The notes beneath the pieces are model-generated. The model saw only the letters and a list, made by a program, of their open reading frames with translations, searched no databases and was not told where the DNA came from. A stretch of DNA of 64,000 nucleotides, taken from positions 2,524,360 through 2,588,359 of the forward strand of contig NW_004797280.1 in NCBI RefSeq assembly GCF_000002075.1. Reading direction: 5' to 3'. This document shows, piece by piece, positions 1-11,348 of this stretch (its first letter is position 1; every line of letters begins with the position of its first letter). Position numbers and translations under genes: made by a program. The DNA comes from Aplysia californica. Its lineage: Eukaryota > Mollusca > Gastropoda > Aplysiida > Aplysiidae.

Positions 1-450
1 AATGATGTCAATCGCAAGAGAAAATGCCTTTCAATTGACAAAAAAATACGAAATAATCCAGGCTGTTGACAAAAAGCAAGCTCCACTGGCAGAGATTTGT
101 TGTCAGTTCGACATTCCACAAGGGTCGATTCACACCATTATTAAGGATAGAGAGAAGATAGTGGCTGCATACTGTAATGGAAAGTTTGCTCTGGATCGAA
201 AGAAGATGAGACTACCCGATGCAGATGCTGTGGACCAAGCTCTTCTGATGTGGTTTAAGGAGGCAAGGAAAAAGTTTGTGCCTAAACTCCTGTTCGTGGG
301 TACTTGTGGCAAAGGAAACTACCCATGAATAAGTACAGCTGGATTAGTCCACAAATGCTTACTTTCCTTGTATTTCTGATTTAACAAGGATCGGATATAA
401 CAGGACATTTTCTCTACTCCCACCATCCCTGTTATATCAGGTTTCCACTG
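1..450 (+). mobile_element. Tigger/pogo-type DNA transposon, 3' part, cut by window edge
   Basis: The right terminus reads ...TATCAGGTTTCCACTG and is followed by TA, as expected for Tc1/mariner-pogo insertion. The interior holds the N-terminal part of a transposase (2-328), then non-coding sequence that matches, in reverse complement, the left part of the element at 14411-15290. The transposase jumps straight from its N-terminal DNA-binding part to the 3' terminal region, so this is an internally deleted, non-autonomous copy. Confidence 0.85.
2..328 (+). pseudogene. Tigger transposase N-terminal fragment (CENP-B-type helix-turn-helix)
   Basis: The 108-codon frame contains KKYEIIQAVDKKQAPLAEIC, then FDIPQGSIHTIIKDREKI, which is the CENP-B N-terminal (psq/HTH) DNA-binding domain of Tigger/jerky transposases. 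It is followed by GKFALDRKKMR and DQALLMWFKEARKK, the start of the second (HTH_CENPB) domain. The DDE catalytic domain is absent. The A-run near base 40 has one more A than the copy near 14830, where the family frame reads RKRKCLSIDKKYE, so the natural N-terminus here is frameshifted. It is a broken DNA-transposon gene. Confidence 0.85.
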
Positions 451-2622
451 TATTTATAAGCTCATAACTGATGCATTTTTTAAAGCTTACCATTCTGGTG
501 ATCACAAATAAGTCAGGTATCTCAGAGGTCAAAAAAGAAACTCAAATTCTACAGAGCAAAATTTTACTTTTGCTAGATCTGACTACTGGTCCAGGTATAA
601 CATGCCAGCACATTATTGATCAGCTGAAGCTGGGGAAAAGTCTGGGAACTGCTTTTAGAGAGTATGGGTACATTTGATATATAGAGAGGAATCTTCGGTC
701 AGAAAGTCAACAAAATAGTGGGCAAGAAAGACAGAGAGATTCTAAGTTATGTTGATTTAGAATAGTTTCTTACGTGGTGATTCTTTGTTTAAAATTGACA
801 ACATTCACATTGTAATTGCACAACCCCACTTTATATTATATCGTAAAGTACGTAGAGCCTAGTAAATGCTACTTTTATTAGCATATGTATTATTAGTATT
901 TGATTAGCTTAAAGTTCGATATAATTCTACCACAGATGAAAGCCCAAATGTAACAAAATTAGTAAATTTGCTTTGTTTGTACAATTTATTGATAAAAAGT
1001 GTGGGAACCTATAGAAAAGTTCACTTTGTATTCCAATAATGCAGTTTTCTTATTGACAAGACCTGTAGCCTCCTGAACTGAAGCTTGGGCTACATCGATT
1101 CAATGCCAAAATTTTGATGGATTTTAAGACTCCTTGGCTTCAACATGCGATAAGAAATTCATTTAGAGATTTTGTTTCTTTCAGTAACATGAATTGAACT
1201 GTGTTGATAAAGGTGTGAAACACTCAAAATTGAATTTACACGGCGAATTTAAGAACTTTGTTAAATTTTGATTAAGTCTCTCAAGAACAATTGGTACATT
1301 ATATTCTAAAATCTAACTGCTGCGCAAATCAGTTATTTTCACCACATTCAACTTACCCCAGGCACACATCCTCTTCCTCAGGCACACATACTCTATAAAT
1401 CCCATTCCACATAAACCTTGTTCTCTAAATGAATTTATTTCTTCAACAGGCCCTTTGCATACCCTCCTTGCTCTTTCCTGTCTTGCTCTCGCTCTCTCAC
1501 TCTCTCTCTTTTACTTCCCGTTTTCCTTGCTAGCTTCACCAGCACATGAAAATATAATAGTATTAATAGATGTCAGAATGTATGGCCAACCTACATTGAA
1601 ATGCCAGCCTTAGATTTTTTAACAGTGTTTCTTTTCTCCTTGGTACAAACACATCATTATGAACTTGAAAGGAGAAATTCTTTTTACTTAAATTATACCA
1701 CCATCTAGTGTCTTACACACTTCTGGCACTTGGTAATTCCCTCTCCCAATTTTACCACAGCAAAGACAGCCTTGGCACACTGCCTTAGTATTATAAAACA
1801 ATCTAAAAGGAGCACATAAAGGATTTGCACTCCATTGCCATTCGTCTTCAAAACTATTTTGAGAAAAATTTTAACACACAGAATTCACTTTCCAATTAGA
1901 TTTTAAAAATTAGAAGTTAAATGACACATGATAAAGCGCTAAGGAAATACTTGTGCCAAAATGGCGGGTGGCAAATTTTAACCTTACGCATGTTAGTATT
2001 ACTGGACAACCACCTCTTGGAGTCATGCAGTCGACTACGGATGAATTAATGTTATCATGGGTGTGAAAAAAAGATCAACTAATCCGTAATTCAAACTAAA
2101 CCATCAAGGTCACAAAATCAAGATATATAACAAAATTTTTCGTTATCTCATTTGATTTTAGTTTTAGTCCTCTCTATTGAGTCTCTTCATTAAAAGAATG
2201 ACAAATTTTCTTCCAGCCATCTTTCTTACAAGTTAGGGAAAAACTCAAATAAAAATTGACTTTTAATGCAGTTTGAATTAAATTAACCTTACGATAGGAT
2301 GGACTGAGTGATGTGAATTTAAGAAGTGCTAAAACCAAATATAATTTGTTTCAGTAAATCTAATGCTGAATGATTCCACCCATGCAGAAGGCCTATCCAC
2401 CAAAATAATTCAAATAGCAGTGCATGCAAGAAAAATTATCCAACTAGATTCAAATGGCAATGCAACAGGGACCAATTAGTAGGCCTTCTCATTGTCTTGT
2501 GGTGCACCATGCCCTTCAACCTTGAGGGGAGGGAGGGGATGGGGTTGTTGCGTCCTTGTTATGCCACATACACATCCGCTTCTCGTGCTCCCCTCACCAT
2601 TCTATCAAGGCACTGTGTTGTA
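451..2622. other. No gene recognised (intergenic)
   Basis: AT-rich sequence between two inverted-repeat elements. I see only short chance frames, a TC-rich patch near 1480-1515, and no conserved protein or RNA signature. Confidence 0.6.
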
Positions 2623-3577
2623 CAGTAGTCTCCGCCTAAACGCACGCCATACAAAAGCACGCTCCGCTCAAACGCACGCTTTCGTCATCTGACGGGTTTC
2701 TTACTATATAATTTAGACGTACAAACACACGGTCACTCCATCTAGACGCATGCTCCCATCCGCGAAACACGCTGAAAGGAAAAGCTTGACAAGGGGAAAT
2801 TTTCACTAACCTGCACGGCCTGCATATAAGACAAGCCTAGAAAACCGGATTTGGTGAGCGTGCCGAAAAAAGAGACTGATGGACAGCGTTTTCACACCTA
2901 ACTTTCCACAGACACATAGGTCTAGGACTGGTTGGTGAAAATTTGGGGGGGGGGGAGATGGGTGGATTGGGGACTGAAATGTTTTTAGATTGGTCACTGG
3001 AATGTATCTTTGAGAGAAGGTTTTTGACTAGTGTTTATGTGACTGCATGTAATGTTTAGTTAGACTTTAGACCTAGGCCTGATGCGCAACTCGCGTAAAT
3101 GCCGTAAAACACTAGACAGGCTCTAGTCTATAGGATTAAAGATTAGCAATTAGTAAGCCTAATCAGCTGCGCTCAAAGAACTTAGGACATACTTTTCAAC
3201 GAATCACAAAAGAAATGTTTTTCTGAAAGTACAGATCTATGATTCTGATGTCGTCCAGTTTCCTCTTAGGCTATCTGTTCCCGACATTTATGGTGCATAT
3301 CATTACATTTAGTCTGTCTTTCTCTCCCCCTCCCCAAATTCAACGCCTTTGTATTCTTAACCCCAGTCAGGGAATCCTTCACAAAACAGTCACGTGTCGT
3401 CACATTATCGGCCAAAATGCCCTCCACCTCAAAGGGAGGTCACTAGAGTAATAAGGAATTGAGATGACTGCGTCCCTTCCTCCCTTTGCAAAGGTTCATG
3501 TAAACGCACGCTCTGTATAAACACACACTAAGCTAAGGAGCCCTCCCGAGCACCGAGCGTTTAGGCGGAGACTACTG
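2623..3577. mobile_element. 955-bp TA-flanked inverted-repeat element (pogo/mariner-like, non-autonomous)
   Basis: It begins CAGTAGTCTCCGCCTAAACG and ends with the matching complement CGTTTAGGCGGAGACTACTG, with TA on both sides. The arms carry further short repeats of an AAACGCACGC motif. No transposase is recognisable inside. The CAGT...ACTG ends and TA duplication fit the Tc1/mariner-pogo superfamily. Confidence 0.85.
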
Positions 3578-4308
3578 TAGTGTGCAGTCGAACTGCAAAT
3601 TCATCATCTCTGCATGTATTCTTAATTGAAGTATCACCTGTGTCAAAAATTCGCTGCGAAATATTGAACTAATATGACAATATACATGCAGGAACAACTT
3701 TTTACATTCAAAAAATTAATTCAGTCATTACATACTTGCAGCTGGGTAAAAATGCACTTCAATTTAAGCATATATAATACGTCTGAGTTAAACTCAACAG
3801 TTTGATTTTAACAAATGTAAATTGTAAAGGAGAAAAGTTGCTGAGACCCAAGAAAAAGATCAACTTAACTTCAGATTAACTCAAGTGACTTCAACACAAA
3901 CAGAGTCGACTGTATAATAATAATCATCTAAACACAGTTCAAGTTTAAAAATTCTCATATGACAAAAATAAAAGAGAGACATGCATCTCTATTTATCTAA
4001 ATAGATGACCTAATCTTTTACCATTTCAGTTTTGATTTGTATCTCTAAACATAAATCAGTGTGTGCAGATTTTTTAAGTTTAAATAGTGATCAAAACATT
4101 GCCCTGAGTAATAGTAATTGCACAAAGCAAACTTTTACAGCCATAATACTATAAACTCCATTCTATTCCATAAAATTAAGAAAACCTTTTGTAACACCAT
4201 CCTCATGCTATTGCCATTGTGTTAGGGTACCAGAGCTGAGGAAATGGGGCTGGACGGTATACAGAAACTTGTCTCCATTTCTTTGAAGAAAATCCAGAAA
4301 ATTAAGAC
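3578..4308. other. Non-coding flank downstream of the MULE-derived gene
   Basis: AT-rich sequence with no recognised gene. It would contain the 3' UTR of the minus-strand gene ending at 4309, but I cannot place its polyA site. Confidence 0.5.
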
Positions 4309-4939
4309 CTAATAACAGTAGCTTGGTTCATTTGCTTGCACTTCATTGTTCACAAAAGAATTTGACAGAGAAAGTGGTTCCTTACATTTCAGAAAAACGG
4401 CCGATAAAAGTTCACCACTTGATTTCTGTATCAAAACATTGTTCACATGTTCTCCAACACAGGGAGCTTTACTGGTAGGTCCCACAGTCGTCAAAGACTT
4501 TCCGTGACGTTTCATCTGTTTTGACTCAGTAGTAAGTTGAGCTCCATTTCTTTTTTTCGCCCTTTTTCTTTTACCAAGAGGAACACCCGAGTATTTTCCA
4601 AAGGCGTGCAAGGCGCTAAGAAGTGCTGTTTGCGTTGATAGGTTGTGGAAGGTGGTGCAAAATTCGTTCACAGCAGGTATCATTGATTGGGGGTTTGCAT
4701 CAAGTTCTTGAGACAGTTTTTGAAGGACCTCTTGCAATTTTCCTTTTGCTTCTGTTACCATACAGCTGTCTGTGGATGTGCTTTGTGAGGCGGCTTCCCT
4801 TACATGGGACACAGCCTCATCACCAGCATCGACAGCTTTGATCTCTTCTGTATCTGACGTTGGCACATTGCAAGGAGGAGAGGAAGGATGTTGCAGATCT
4901 TCAGTTGTAGTTTTAGGCTTATACACTTGGGTATACAAT
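4309..4939 (-). CDS. MULE-derived gene, terminal exon
   Basis: The acceptor is TACCCACAG. The first base A completes the AG from the previous exon to AGA (Arg), so the reading is AYR-LYTQVYKPK. About 209 residues follow to a TAG stop: a Ser/Thr-rich linker, then an amphipathic stretch GKLQEVLQKLSQELDANPQS, LSALHAFGKYSG and a basic cluster. Confidence 0.7.
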
Positions 4940-5032
4940 CTGTGGGTAGTAAGTGAAGTTTGGTGAACAAAAAGGGACAGATCCACAGATACAAAGTATC
5001 AATGAGCTATTCACAGCATAGCTCGAGACATT

Positions 5033-5106
<74 letters not shown>

Positions 5107-8100
5107 GACAAATAGATAAACAAACAGACAGATGATCCAAGGTCAAAAAGTGCTAGAGTTGAAAAAAAACCTAAATTCACTTTCACTAATATGGGCAAAA
5201 TTTCCCTCAGTTGTTGATGACATCCAACTTTTGGAAAAATGTTGGTAAAAGATAGATGCTTGTGATGATCGAATAATTTGATCATTTCATATCCACTAAA
5301 ATTGTCCATTGTGATGTGTGCTGACAAAAACATAAATACTGAGATGAGTATATGTATTCAATGGGCCTGATACAGTGCCTTGGTTTAAAAACATTAAAGT
5401 TTGAAGGTTGACCTTGGCCACTGCACCATAAAACGACAAAACATTTTCACTCGTATTCATGCCGTTACGTAAGTGTCACAACTGACATTTTCAAAGTGGA
5501 AAGTTTTACTCTTGTAATTTTTCGAAACAATATATACATAGACATATACACATACAGTGGAGTCCACTTATAACGACTCTTGAAATAACGAGAAGTCTAT
5601 TATAAAGACACTATTCTAAAACCCTGTTTTTTTCCTTCTTTATCTGTGTAAATAAAATACTGCTATAGTGCAATCAGACAAACACGCAAGTCAGTTAAAG
5701 CGGAATGTTGCTGCTACTGTGCACAACGCATAGGCCAGTTATACATATAAAACCTCGCCCGTTGAGAAACTTGTTGGTGAAGTAGCGAAACCAAGGACCT
5801 TACAACTCCTTGAGCGAAACAAAGAATGGGAGAGCCCACGTGTGCCAACAATGAAGGCCGGAGCGAATGAGTGGGGAGGGCGTGGCATGCGCAGACAAGC
5901 ATAACGCATCGAGTGATAGGCCAGCCTAGCCTAGTCTAGATTATCTAGGCCTACCACTACCATGCCTCTCACTTCTCCGATGCGGGGAAAGAGAGGTCAC
6001 AGTGCTGTGATGGATGGAGCGAATGTGTGACGTGAGCAAGCAGACAGGACACACCACAGGGTGTGGTGGGGTGGGGAACAACACAGCAGGCGAGTTAGCA
6101 CAGAGCTGTTCCTTTCTGATTGCCAATGCCTAGCTGTCAACATTGCTAGCACAAAAGAAAGAAACTTGATTAAATTATTTTAGCAAGACCAAGAAGTCAT
6201 GTTGAACAAAATCGTCTTCAGGGGAGAGAACAAAAAGAAATTAACAGAACACCAAACTCATAGATTAGCCCTACAGTATTATTTCCCTTGAGTTTATTAC
6301 TGGATCCCTTATAACGAGAATACTGCTATAAAACTATAACGGACATTTCGCATCAGTCCCCTCCCTCTCGTTATAACAGGATTCCACTATATTTTTATGA
6401 CCTCTAAAAGCAGTGTTTAAAGCTTGCACCTATGATATGAATCCAAGAATATAAGCTTTTCCCTTCCAAACGTGTGAATCTGCATCCTTTGTGACAAAAT
6501 TCCCTGTGCCAACATAAATTTTTCACCACATGTCAAGAGAGACATTGATTTCCTGGAATGTCTCATCCATTCCATGAGGAACTTTTCTTCTTTTCACTGA
6601 CTGCCACTGACACTGGTAAGGATGCTATTTTGTTTGCTTTTTCAAACAGAGAAGAAAGGCATATTGTATAACAATTTTGGATGAATGATATGAACAGTAA
6701 TTCCTTAGAATTAGGAGTACAACAGTTGAAGTCACAGAACCTTACATTCACCTTTTATGACCTTATGACAGGCAGAAGCAAAACAAAGTGTCTTTTTGAT
6801 GATACGATCATACTACGGAACACACCACGATCAAGCAGTGTCGGTATTGTGGAGTTAGGCACTTCGCTGTCGCATGCTGATGAAGGAGACCCAAGTTCAG
6901 CCCCAGATTGGGGAGAAATTTTCATGGAGTATCTCCATCTTTCAACTGGGATGACCTCCCAGCCCGGGTTGGCCATAACAGGCAGGAGTTGGAAGTCTGC
7001 CTCTTCAAAGATCCAAATTGTGTTGTGGGGGGGTGTAAAAACACCAGCATTAAGAAAAAAATCACCACGATCCCTACTTTTTTCATACGCCTGATATCAG
7101 TTAAAGAATAACAAGTGGGAGCATACAAATATATACTGTGGCACCAAACTTTTACTGTACAGGGCTATCTCTAGGTTAGCCCTTCAGGCACCCATGCCAA
7201 ACATCGACCTATTGATCAGGAAGACATTTATTAAGTTTCATTACCAGTTCAGTTTATCTCACCTGTACGCATAATGATAGCTGGGAAAATATGCTCCATC
7301 TTCAAAGGCTGCCTGATACTTTTCTTCCCCGAGCTCCACCCTTTTTAAAGTTTTGTACATATTCACAGCTGTCCCGGGTGTATGGCCACTGCGGAAAAGT
7401 TCCATGAGGCGTTCTTTAACCTCTGGCTGTACATCACGATATGTCGGACGTGAAGCAGCCTCTACAGGATGGTTGTGGTTCCAGTGCACGATAATTTTTG
7501 TTGGAAGCTTGGGCATGTACTCATCTTTGCTTTTACTGAAAATTTGAAAATGTGGAAAGGCAAATTCAAAAAACAAATATCTAATTCAATCAATGGCATA
7601 CATAATGTATTGAAAATCAAAAGTTGAATCTAAAGCCTCGTGACTTCTCATTGGTAATAAGGAACAAATGTTTATTCATATATTTTTCATTTTGTATTGT
7701 TGTTTCTCCATCAGATTGTTATCAAAACAGATGCAGAATAATCAATTATTTTCTTATCTAGTACAGATTTGTCTTTACCACAGAACTATATTTCAACAAA
7801 ATACTCAAAACAACTAGAGTGCAAAAATTAAAATGTTTACATCAGGTTGCTCCCATTTTCTTCCCCACCTATTATTTTGTTTGCTGGGATGCCTCTGAGA
7901 TTTGGTGAAAATACCTGAAAATTTAAGCAGTTGCATTTACAAACAACAAAAAAGACATTTAATAGACACAACTTATACTTATATGGGGTTAAACAGAGGA
8001 CAAATTAATAACTGCTCTTCTGGTGAAAATAACAAAAATAAAATAAAACAGAAAAAACGGCATCACTGTGTTTTCATTCTCCTTCCCCACTAAATATTCC

Positions 8101-9307
8101 ATCATCTTAGTACCCCCCCCCCCCTCGTCCACACACACATACTTTCTAGCTCCCCTCCTACAGCTGAAATTCTCTTTTCTTAAATATGTCTTTGTATTAG
8201 TTTGACACTTCCAGTACACAAAAAAGAAGACTGGCTTCTGTAGTAATAATAATAATAAAAAAAAATAATATGAATTTATAACGCGCCAGAATCCACAAAG
8301 AGTGCTCGGTGGCGCTTATCACACACACACACACACACATCAACAAAAGCTGTAAAGCTCAGTACCACTACGTCATGAATAAATTTTTTTTTAAAACTAA
8401 ACAAAAAACAACAACAAGAAAACGACAGATGGCCTATTTCAGATACAGAGTTCCAGCATTATAAATATACTTTCCTGAAAAACTTAATAACTGCTCTTCT
8501 GGTGAAAATAATAGAAAAAAACGGAATCCCTGTGTTCCCTGTGTAGAGGTTAGGCGCATCGTTGCCACATGCAAGAAACCCAGTTTCCATTTCAGAGTGA
8601 GGAGAACTTTTTTCGAGTATCTCGGTCTTTCTACTGGAATGTTGTACCCTCTTAGTCCAGGTTGGCCCTGACAGATGGCCTTAAATGATCAAAACGATGT
8701 CAACGCGGGAGTAAAAACATCTACATTTAAAAAAAAGAATTATTAAATAAAAACAAGGCATTTCGAAATGGGAGGACGAGGAAACAGTAGGCAAGTTCTC
8801 GGCAGTTAAGGCAATCTTTATCAATTCAGATTTATTTCTAAAAAACAACAACCAAGTAAAACCTGCCTTTTTACTAGGTTGAGGAGTATTTTGCTATTAG
8901 TAGGCCTACACTAATTTAAAAAATAATACATTCTTGCAACACTACACCCTTTTTCCTATGATTCATTTTACTTCCAGTCTCACATCAGCGAATATTCATG
9001 AAAAAAAATGTTAAACACTATCAAAAGGTTGAACATATTTCTGAAGATGAACATTTTTATTTCATTTCAGAAAAATATTTTCCTTTTATCTCAATACTTT
9101 ATTTTGTCTTTAAAACTTGGAGACATGGCCAACATACAAACTACAGCTTGAAACTACCCCCCCCCCCCCCCCCATTTGAAGAAAAGTAACTTACGAGGGA
9201 ATGTTAAGTACTTTTTTTATGGTAACATGCATTCCAGCTTGGCATCCTGTCTTCCTTGTTTTGTACCTTTTGCCCCCAGTTCCAGAGTGCTGGCACAAGA
9301 ACCATTT
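4309..9307 (-). CDS. MULE-transposase-derived zinc-finger protein lacking the catalytic core (5' end not found)
   Basis: Three exons, join(4309-4939, 7263-7535, 9195-9307) on the minus strand, give 1017 nt (338 codons plus stop) in one frame, with consensus AG/GT at all internal junctions. Residues 1-125 form a FAR1/FLYWCH/WRKY-GCM1-like finger: Cys in FLCQHSG, Cys in RKTGCQAGM, and the His pair in WNHNHPV. After it comes the family motif DVQPEVKERLMELFRSGHTP and an ending ...YHYAYR. The last exon carries LSALHAFGKYSGVP and a basic KRKRAKKRN patch, resembling the tail that follows the SWIM finger in animal MULE-like transposases. The DDE domain and SWIM finger, normally several hundred residues, are absent from the intron. 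It could be a domesticated DNA-binding protein or a decayed transposon that still splices. Upstream coding sequence may lie beyond 9307, possibly in the gap. Nuclear location is inferred. Confidence 0.7.
5033..5109. repeat. (GACA)n microsatellite
   Basis: Near-perfect tandem GACA units with one interruption. It lies in the last intron of the MULE-derived gene and produces long Cys/Leu/Ser-rich chance frames on the minus strand. Confidence 0.97.
5555..6389. mobile_element. 835-bp TA-flanked inverted-repeat element, whole copy
   Basis: It starts CAGTGGAGTCCACTTATAAC and ends GTTATAACAGGATTCCACTA, with TA on both sides. The same element occurs in the opposite orientation as the outer part of 14365-16057; shared interior landmarks include the TATTTTAGAACCCTGG-like region and the GC-richer central block. 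No transposase is seen. Confidence 0.85.
6833..7062 (+). mobile_element. tRNA-derived SINE with 10-bp target duplication
   Basis: A tRNA-like head has an A-box-like GTGGAGTTAGGCACTTCGC and a B-box-like AAGTTCAGCCCC, followed by a unique body and an A-rich tail after GTGTAAAAACACCAGCATT. The direct repeat CACCACGATC stands immediately on both sides (6823-6832 and 7063-7072). A related copy lies near 8540-8745. Confidence 0.85.
7263..7535 (-). CDS. MULE-derived gene, exon with HNH half of finger and helical region
   Basis: The acceptor is AAATTTTCAG and the donor is AG|GTGAGA. It encodes KSKDEYMPKLPTKIIVHWNH then NHPVEAASRPTYRDV and RLMELFRSGHTPGTAVNMY, ending AYR across the junction. Sequence and order match the N-terminal region of MULE-like proteins that I recall from molluscs and cnidarians. 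Confidence 0.78.
8005..8032 (+). repeat. Short direct repeat, copy 1
   Basis: TTAATAACTGCTCTTCTGGT plus GAAAATAA recurs at 8484-8511. Weaker similarity continues into AAAAAACGG(A/C)ATC.CTGTGTT, so about 60 bp is duplicated. Confidence 0.9.
8270..8340 (+). repeat. Possible dispersed-repeat tail (GCGCC...GGCGCT) with (AC)n
   Basis: An AATAATAATAA run is followed by TTATAACGCGCCAGAATCC, then GAGTGCTCGGTGGCGCTTAT, then an (AC)10 run. This layout resembles short interspersed repeats common in marine invertebrates. Only one copy is seen here, so the call is tentative. Confidence 0.4.
8484..8511 (+). repeat. Short direct repeat, copy 2
   Basis: Exact match to 8005-8032. The second SINE copy begins just downstream of it. 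Confidence 0.9.
8540..8745 (+). mobile_element. tRNA-derived SINE, diverged second copy
   Basis: It shares with 6833-7062 the A-box region GTAGAGGTTAGGCGCATCG, the middle GAGTATCTC..TCTTTC.ACTGG, the GGTTGGCC motif and the GGGAGTAAAAACATCTACATT tail before an A-run. It is more diverged, and no clear target duplication is seen. Confidence 0.7.
9195..9307 (-). CDS. MULE-derived gene, exon with first half of zinc finger
   Basis: The acceptor is ...CTGAAACAG before AAATGGTTC and the donor is TC|GTAAGT. The exon encodes KWFLCQHSG...RKTGCQAGMHVTIKKVLNIP and ends in phase 2. The codon completes as TCT (Ser) with the next exon, giving NIPSKSKDEY. Confidence 0.75.
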
Positions 9308-9779
9308 CTGTTTCAGTGAAGAAATTATGGTTACAATGTTAATGATTAAACAGCAACAAAAGTCTGAATATACACCAAAAAAAAGAAAGATTGGAACCAA
9401 TTCAATTTAGGACATATATATATAGGTTGGGGTTTGGTTTTTTTATCCTGATGCATCTTAACTAAAAATGTTTAAAATATATGTAAAATCAAGGCTTCTC
9501 ACTTTTACAGCAAAATAAAATCAATTTCACAAAACTAGTTTAACAGATTGTTTACTTTTTTTTTTTTCAGGAGATAGAGTACTGCAAAATATTCTTAGAA
9601 TATAACTATGAAAATGAAAACTCATAAAACTTTATGTTCTGAATTACTACAAGCAACACCCACTCTTAGTTTTCATCAACACTATCTCCTATCCATCAAC
9701 TCACCTATGAACATTCATGAGCAATGTAAAAAACATAGAAGAAATGGTATGTTCAAAAAAATCCCAAAGCTTGAAATTA

Positions 9780-10212
9780 CAGCTGAAACCTGATATAACA
9801 GGGACAGTGAGACCAGAGAAAAAGTCATGTTATATCAGATCCCTGTTAAATCAGAAATACAAGAAAAGTAAGCATTTGTGGACTAATCCAGCTGTATTTA
9901 TTCATGGGTAGTTTCCCATAGCCTGCGCACGACACATTACACGTGCGTGTAGCTCTCTAGGCTTAGGGCTAGATCGAGGTTTGCAGCACAATGCAGCCTT
10001 CTCTCGTGGCCATGTGGCAGGCCTGCGAATGACACATTACATGTTCGTGTAGCACGGCTTAGGGCTAGATCAAAATCTGCAGGATACCGCAGCCCTCTCT
10101 TGCTTCACCCGTTGCGTGTGCTTGCAGCGGTGTGGCTTGCGTGGGCTTGCTCCATCACTATGTTACTCTTTCTCTTAATTTTTACACATTGTTAACGAGC
10201 TCTGTCCTTGCT
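9780..10212 (+). mobile_element. Tigger-type non-autonomous element, 3' truncated
   Basis: It starts CAGCTGAAACCTGATATAAC and follows 20409-20985 through the Tigger left region, the GCGTGTAGC...GGGCTAGATC block and GTTAACGAGC..TGTCC. It then breaks off near 10212 without its right terminus, where the next element begins. Confidence 0.75.
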
Positions 10213-10651
10213 ATAAGGGGTTGTTCAAATATAATCTTACACTTTTTTTTTGACTTTTTAACCCCCCCCCCCCCCCCCTTTCTTACACTTTTCTTACATT
10301 TGCCTTCCTTTTGATGAAAACGATATTCATCTATGCTGAATAGAAGTCGAAATATTTGCAATTGAAGGAGGTGTGGATCACCTGATTTCAGAGGTAAATT
10401 TAGTCAGAAAACGGCTGCCAAAGTTTGATTACTTCAATAGCTTGAGAGCCTTTAAAACTGAAAAATAACATATTTTGTGCATTTAATGAACGTTTTCCAG
10501 TAAAATTTGCATTGAAATGTGTTATTATATGGACGTAAAAGGTGTTAAGCGGAAAAACAAAAATTCAATAAAAGTTCCCAAACGTGCGGAAAAATGCCAT
10601 TTTTTTTCACTTTCATTATATTGACGAGCGCCTGATTTCACCACGGTGCCT
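10213..10651 (+). mobile_element. CAG-ended element family B, copy 1 (left end lost)
   Basis: Shares with 29158-29604 the blocks TTTGCCTTCCTTTTGATGAA, GAAATATTTGCAATTGAAGG, GGCTGCCAAAGTTTGATTAC and the right terminus GAGCGCCTGATTTCACCACG. A poly-C run interrupts its left part. Confidence 0.7.
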
Positions 10652-10766
10652 CACAAGAGTAAATCATTTAAGCAAAATATTGCATACACTCTTTCTTACT
10701 AATAAGGAAAAAATTGAGACTCCTGTCAATGACAAAAGGGCCTTAATTACAAATAAAACCAAGTTA

Positions 10767-11226
10767 CAGTAGAATTCTGATAAAGTCAACACCCCGGACA
10801 GAAAAAAATGTTGACTTTGAGCAAGGTTGACTTTATCCATTGTACTTCTGGCCATTGAAAATTGAAGATGACTGCTACAAAATGACAAAGTACCTGGTAA
10901 TAAGCAAGATGTAATCTCAATTTCAGGGAGTATAATTTTGAAGTTGTCACCAAAACAGGAGATAATGAAAGAACAAAGTAATTGGTGGTGTGTACACCAG
11001 TAGCTCGGGTGAAATATCTCTTCTTAAATTAATTCATTTTGGGATTTAGCCCCAAATTGTTGACTTTACGCAAGCTTAACACTCACGCGGTTGACAGTAT
11101 CAGAAACACAATCAGATCTACTTAAAATTACTTGAACAAAAAGGTAAAAAATGAGACCACAGTGAGGTGTTGACTGAAAGCAAGAGTTGACTTAAAGTAA
11201 GCAAGTTGACTATCAGGATTCCACTG
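10767..11226. mobile_element. 460-bp TA-flanked inverted-repeat element
   Basis: It starts CAGTAGAATTCTGATAAAGT and ends GACTATCAGGATTCCACTG, with TA on both sides. The interior repeats a GTTGACTTTA/TGACTTAAAG motif several times near both ends, giving long subterminal arms. No coding content. Confidence 0.85.
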
Positions 11227-11348
11227 TATCTGTTATTACTGATCATTATGCTGAAAACAAATAGTGAAATTAGTTATCATCAATAAAGGCAGTGTTCTTC
11301 AGTATGTAAAAAATATTTTTTCACCTCACAAAAGTGTAAGACACCCCC

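Noticed and set aside
4919-5333. Cys/Leu/Val/Ser repeat frames on the minus strand
   Set aside because: Translation of the (GACA)n microsatellite.
6681-7094. 137-aa plus-strand frame
   Set aside because: It crosses the SINE boundary at 6833 and its target duplication, and has no family match.
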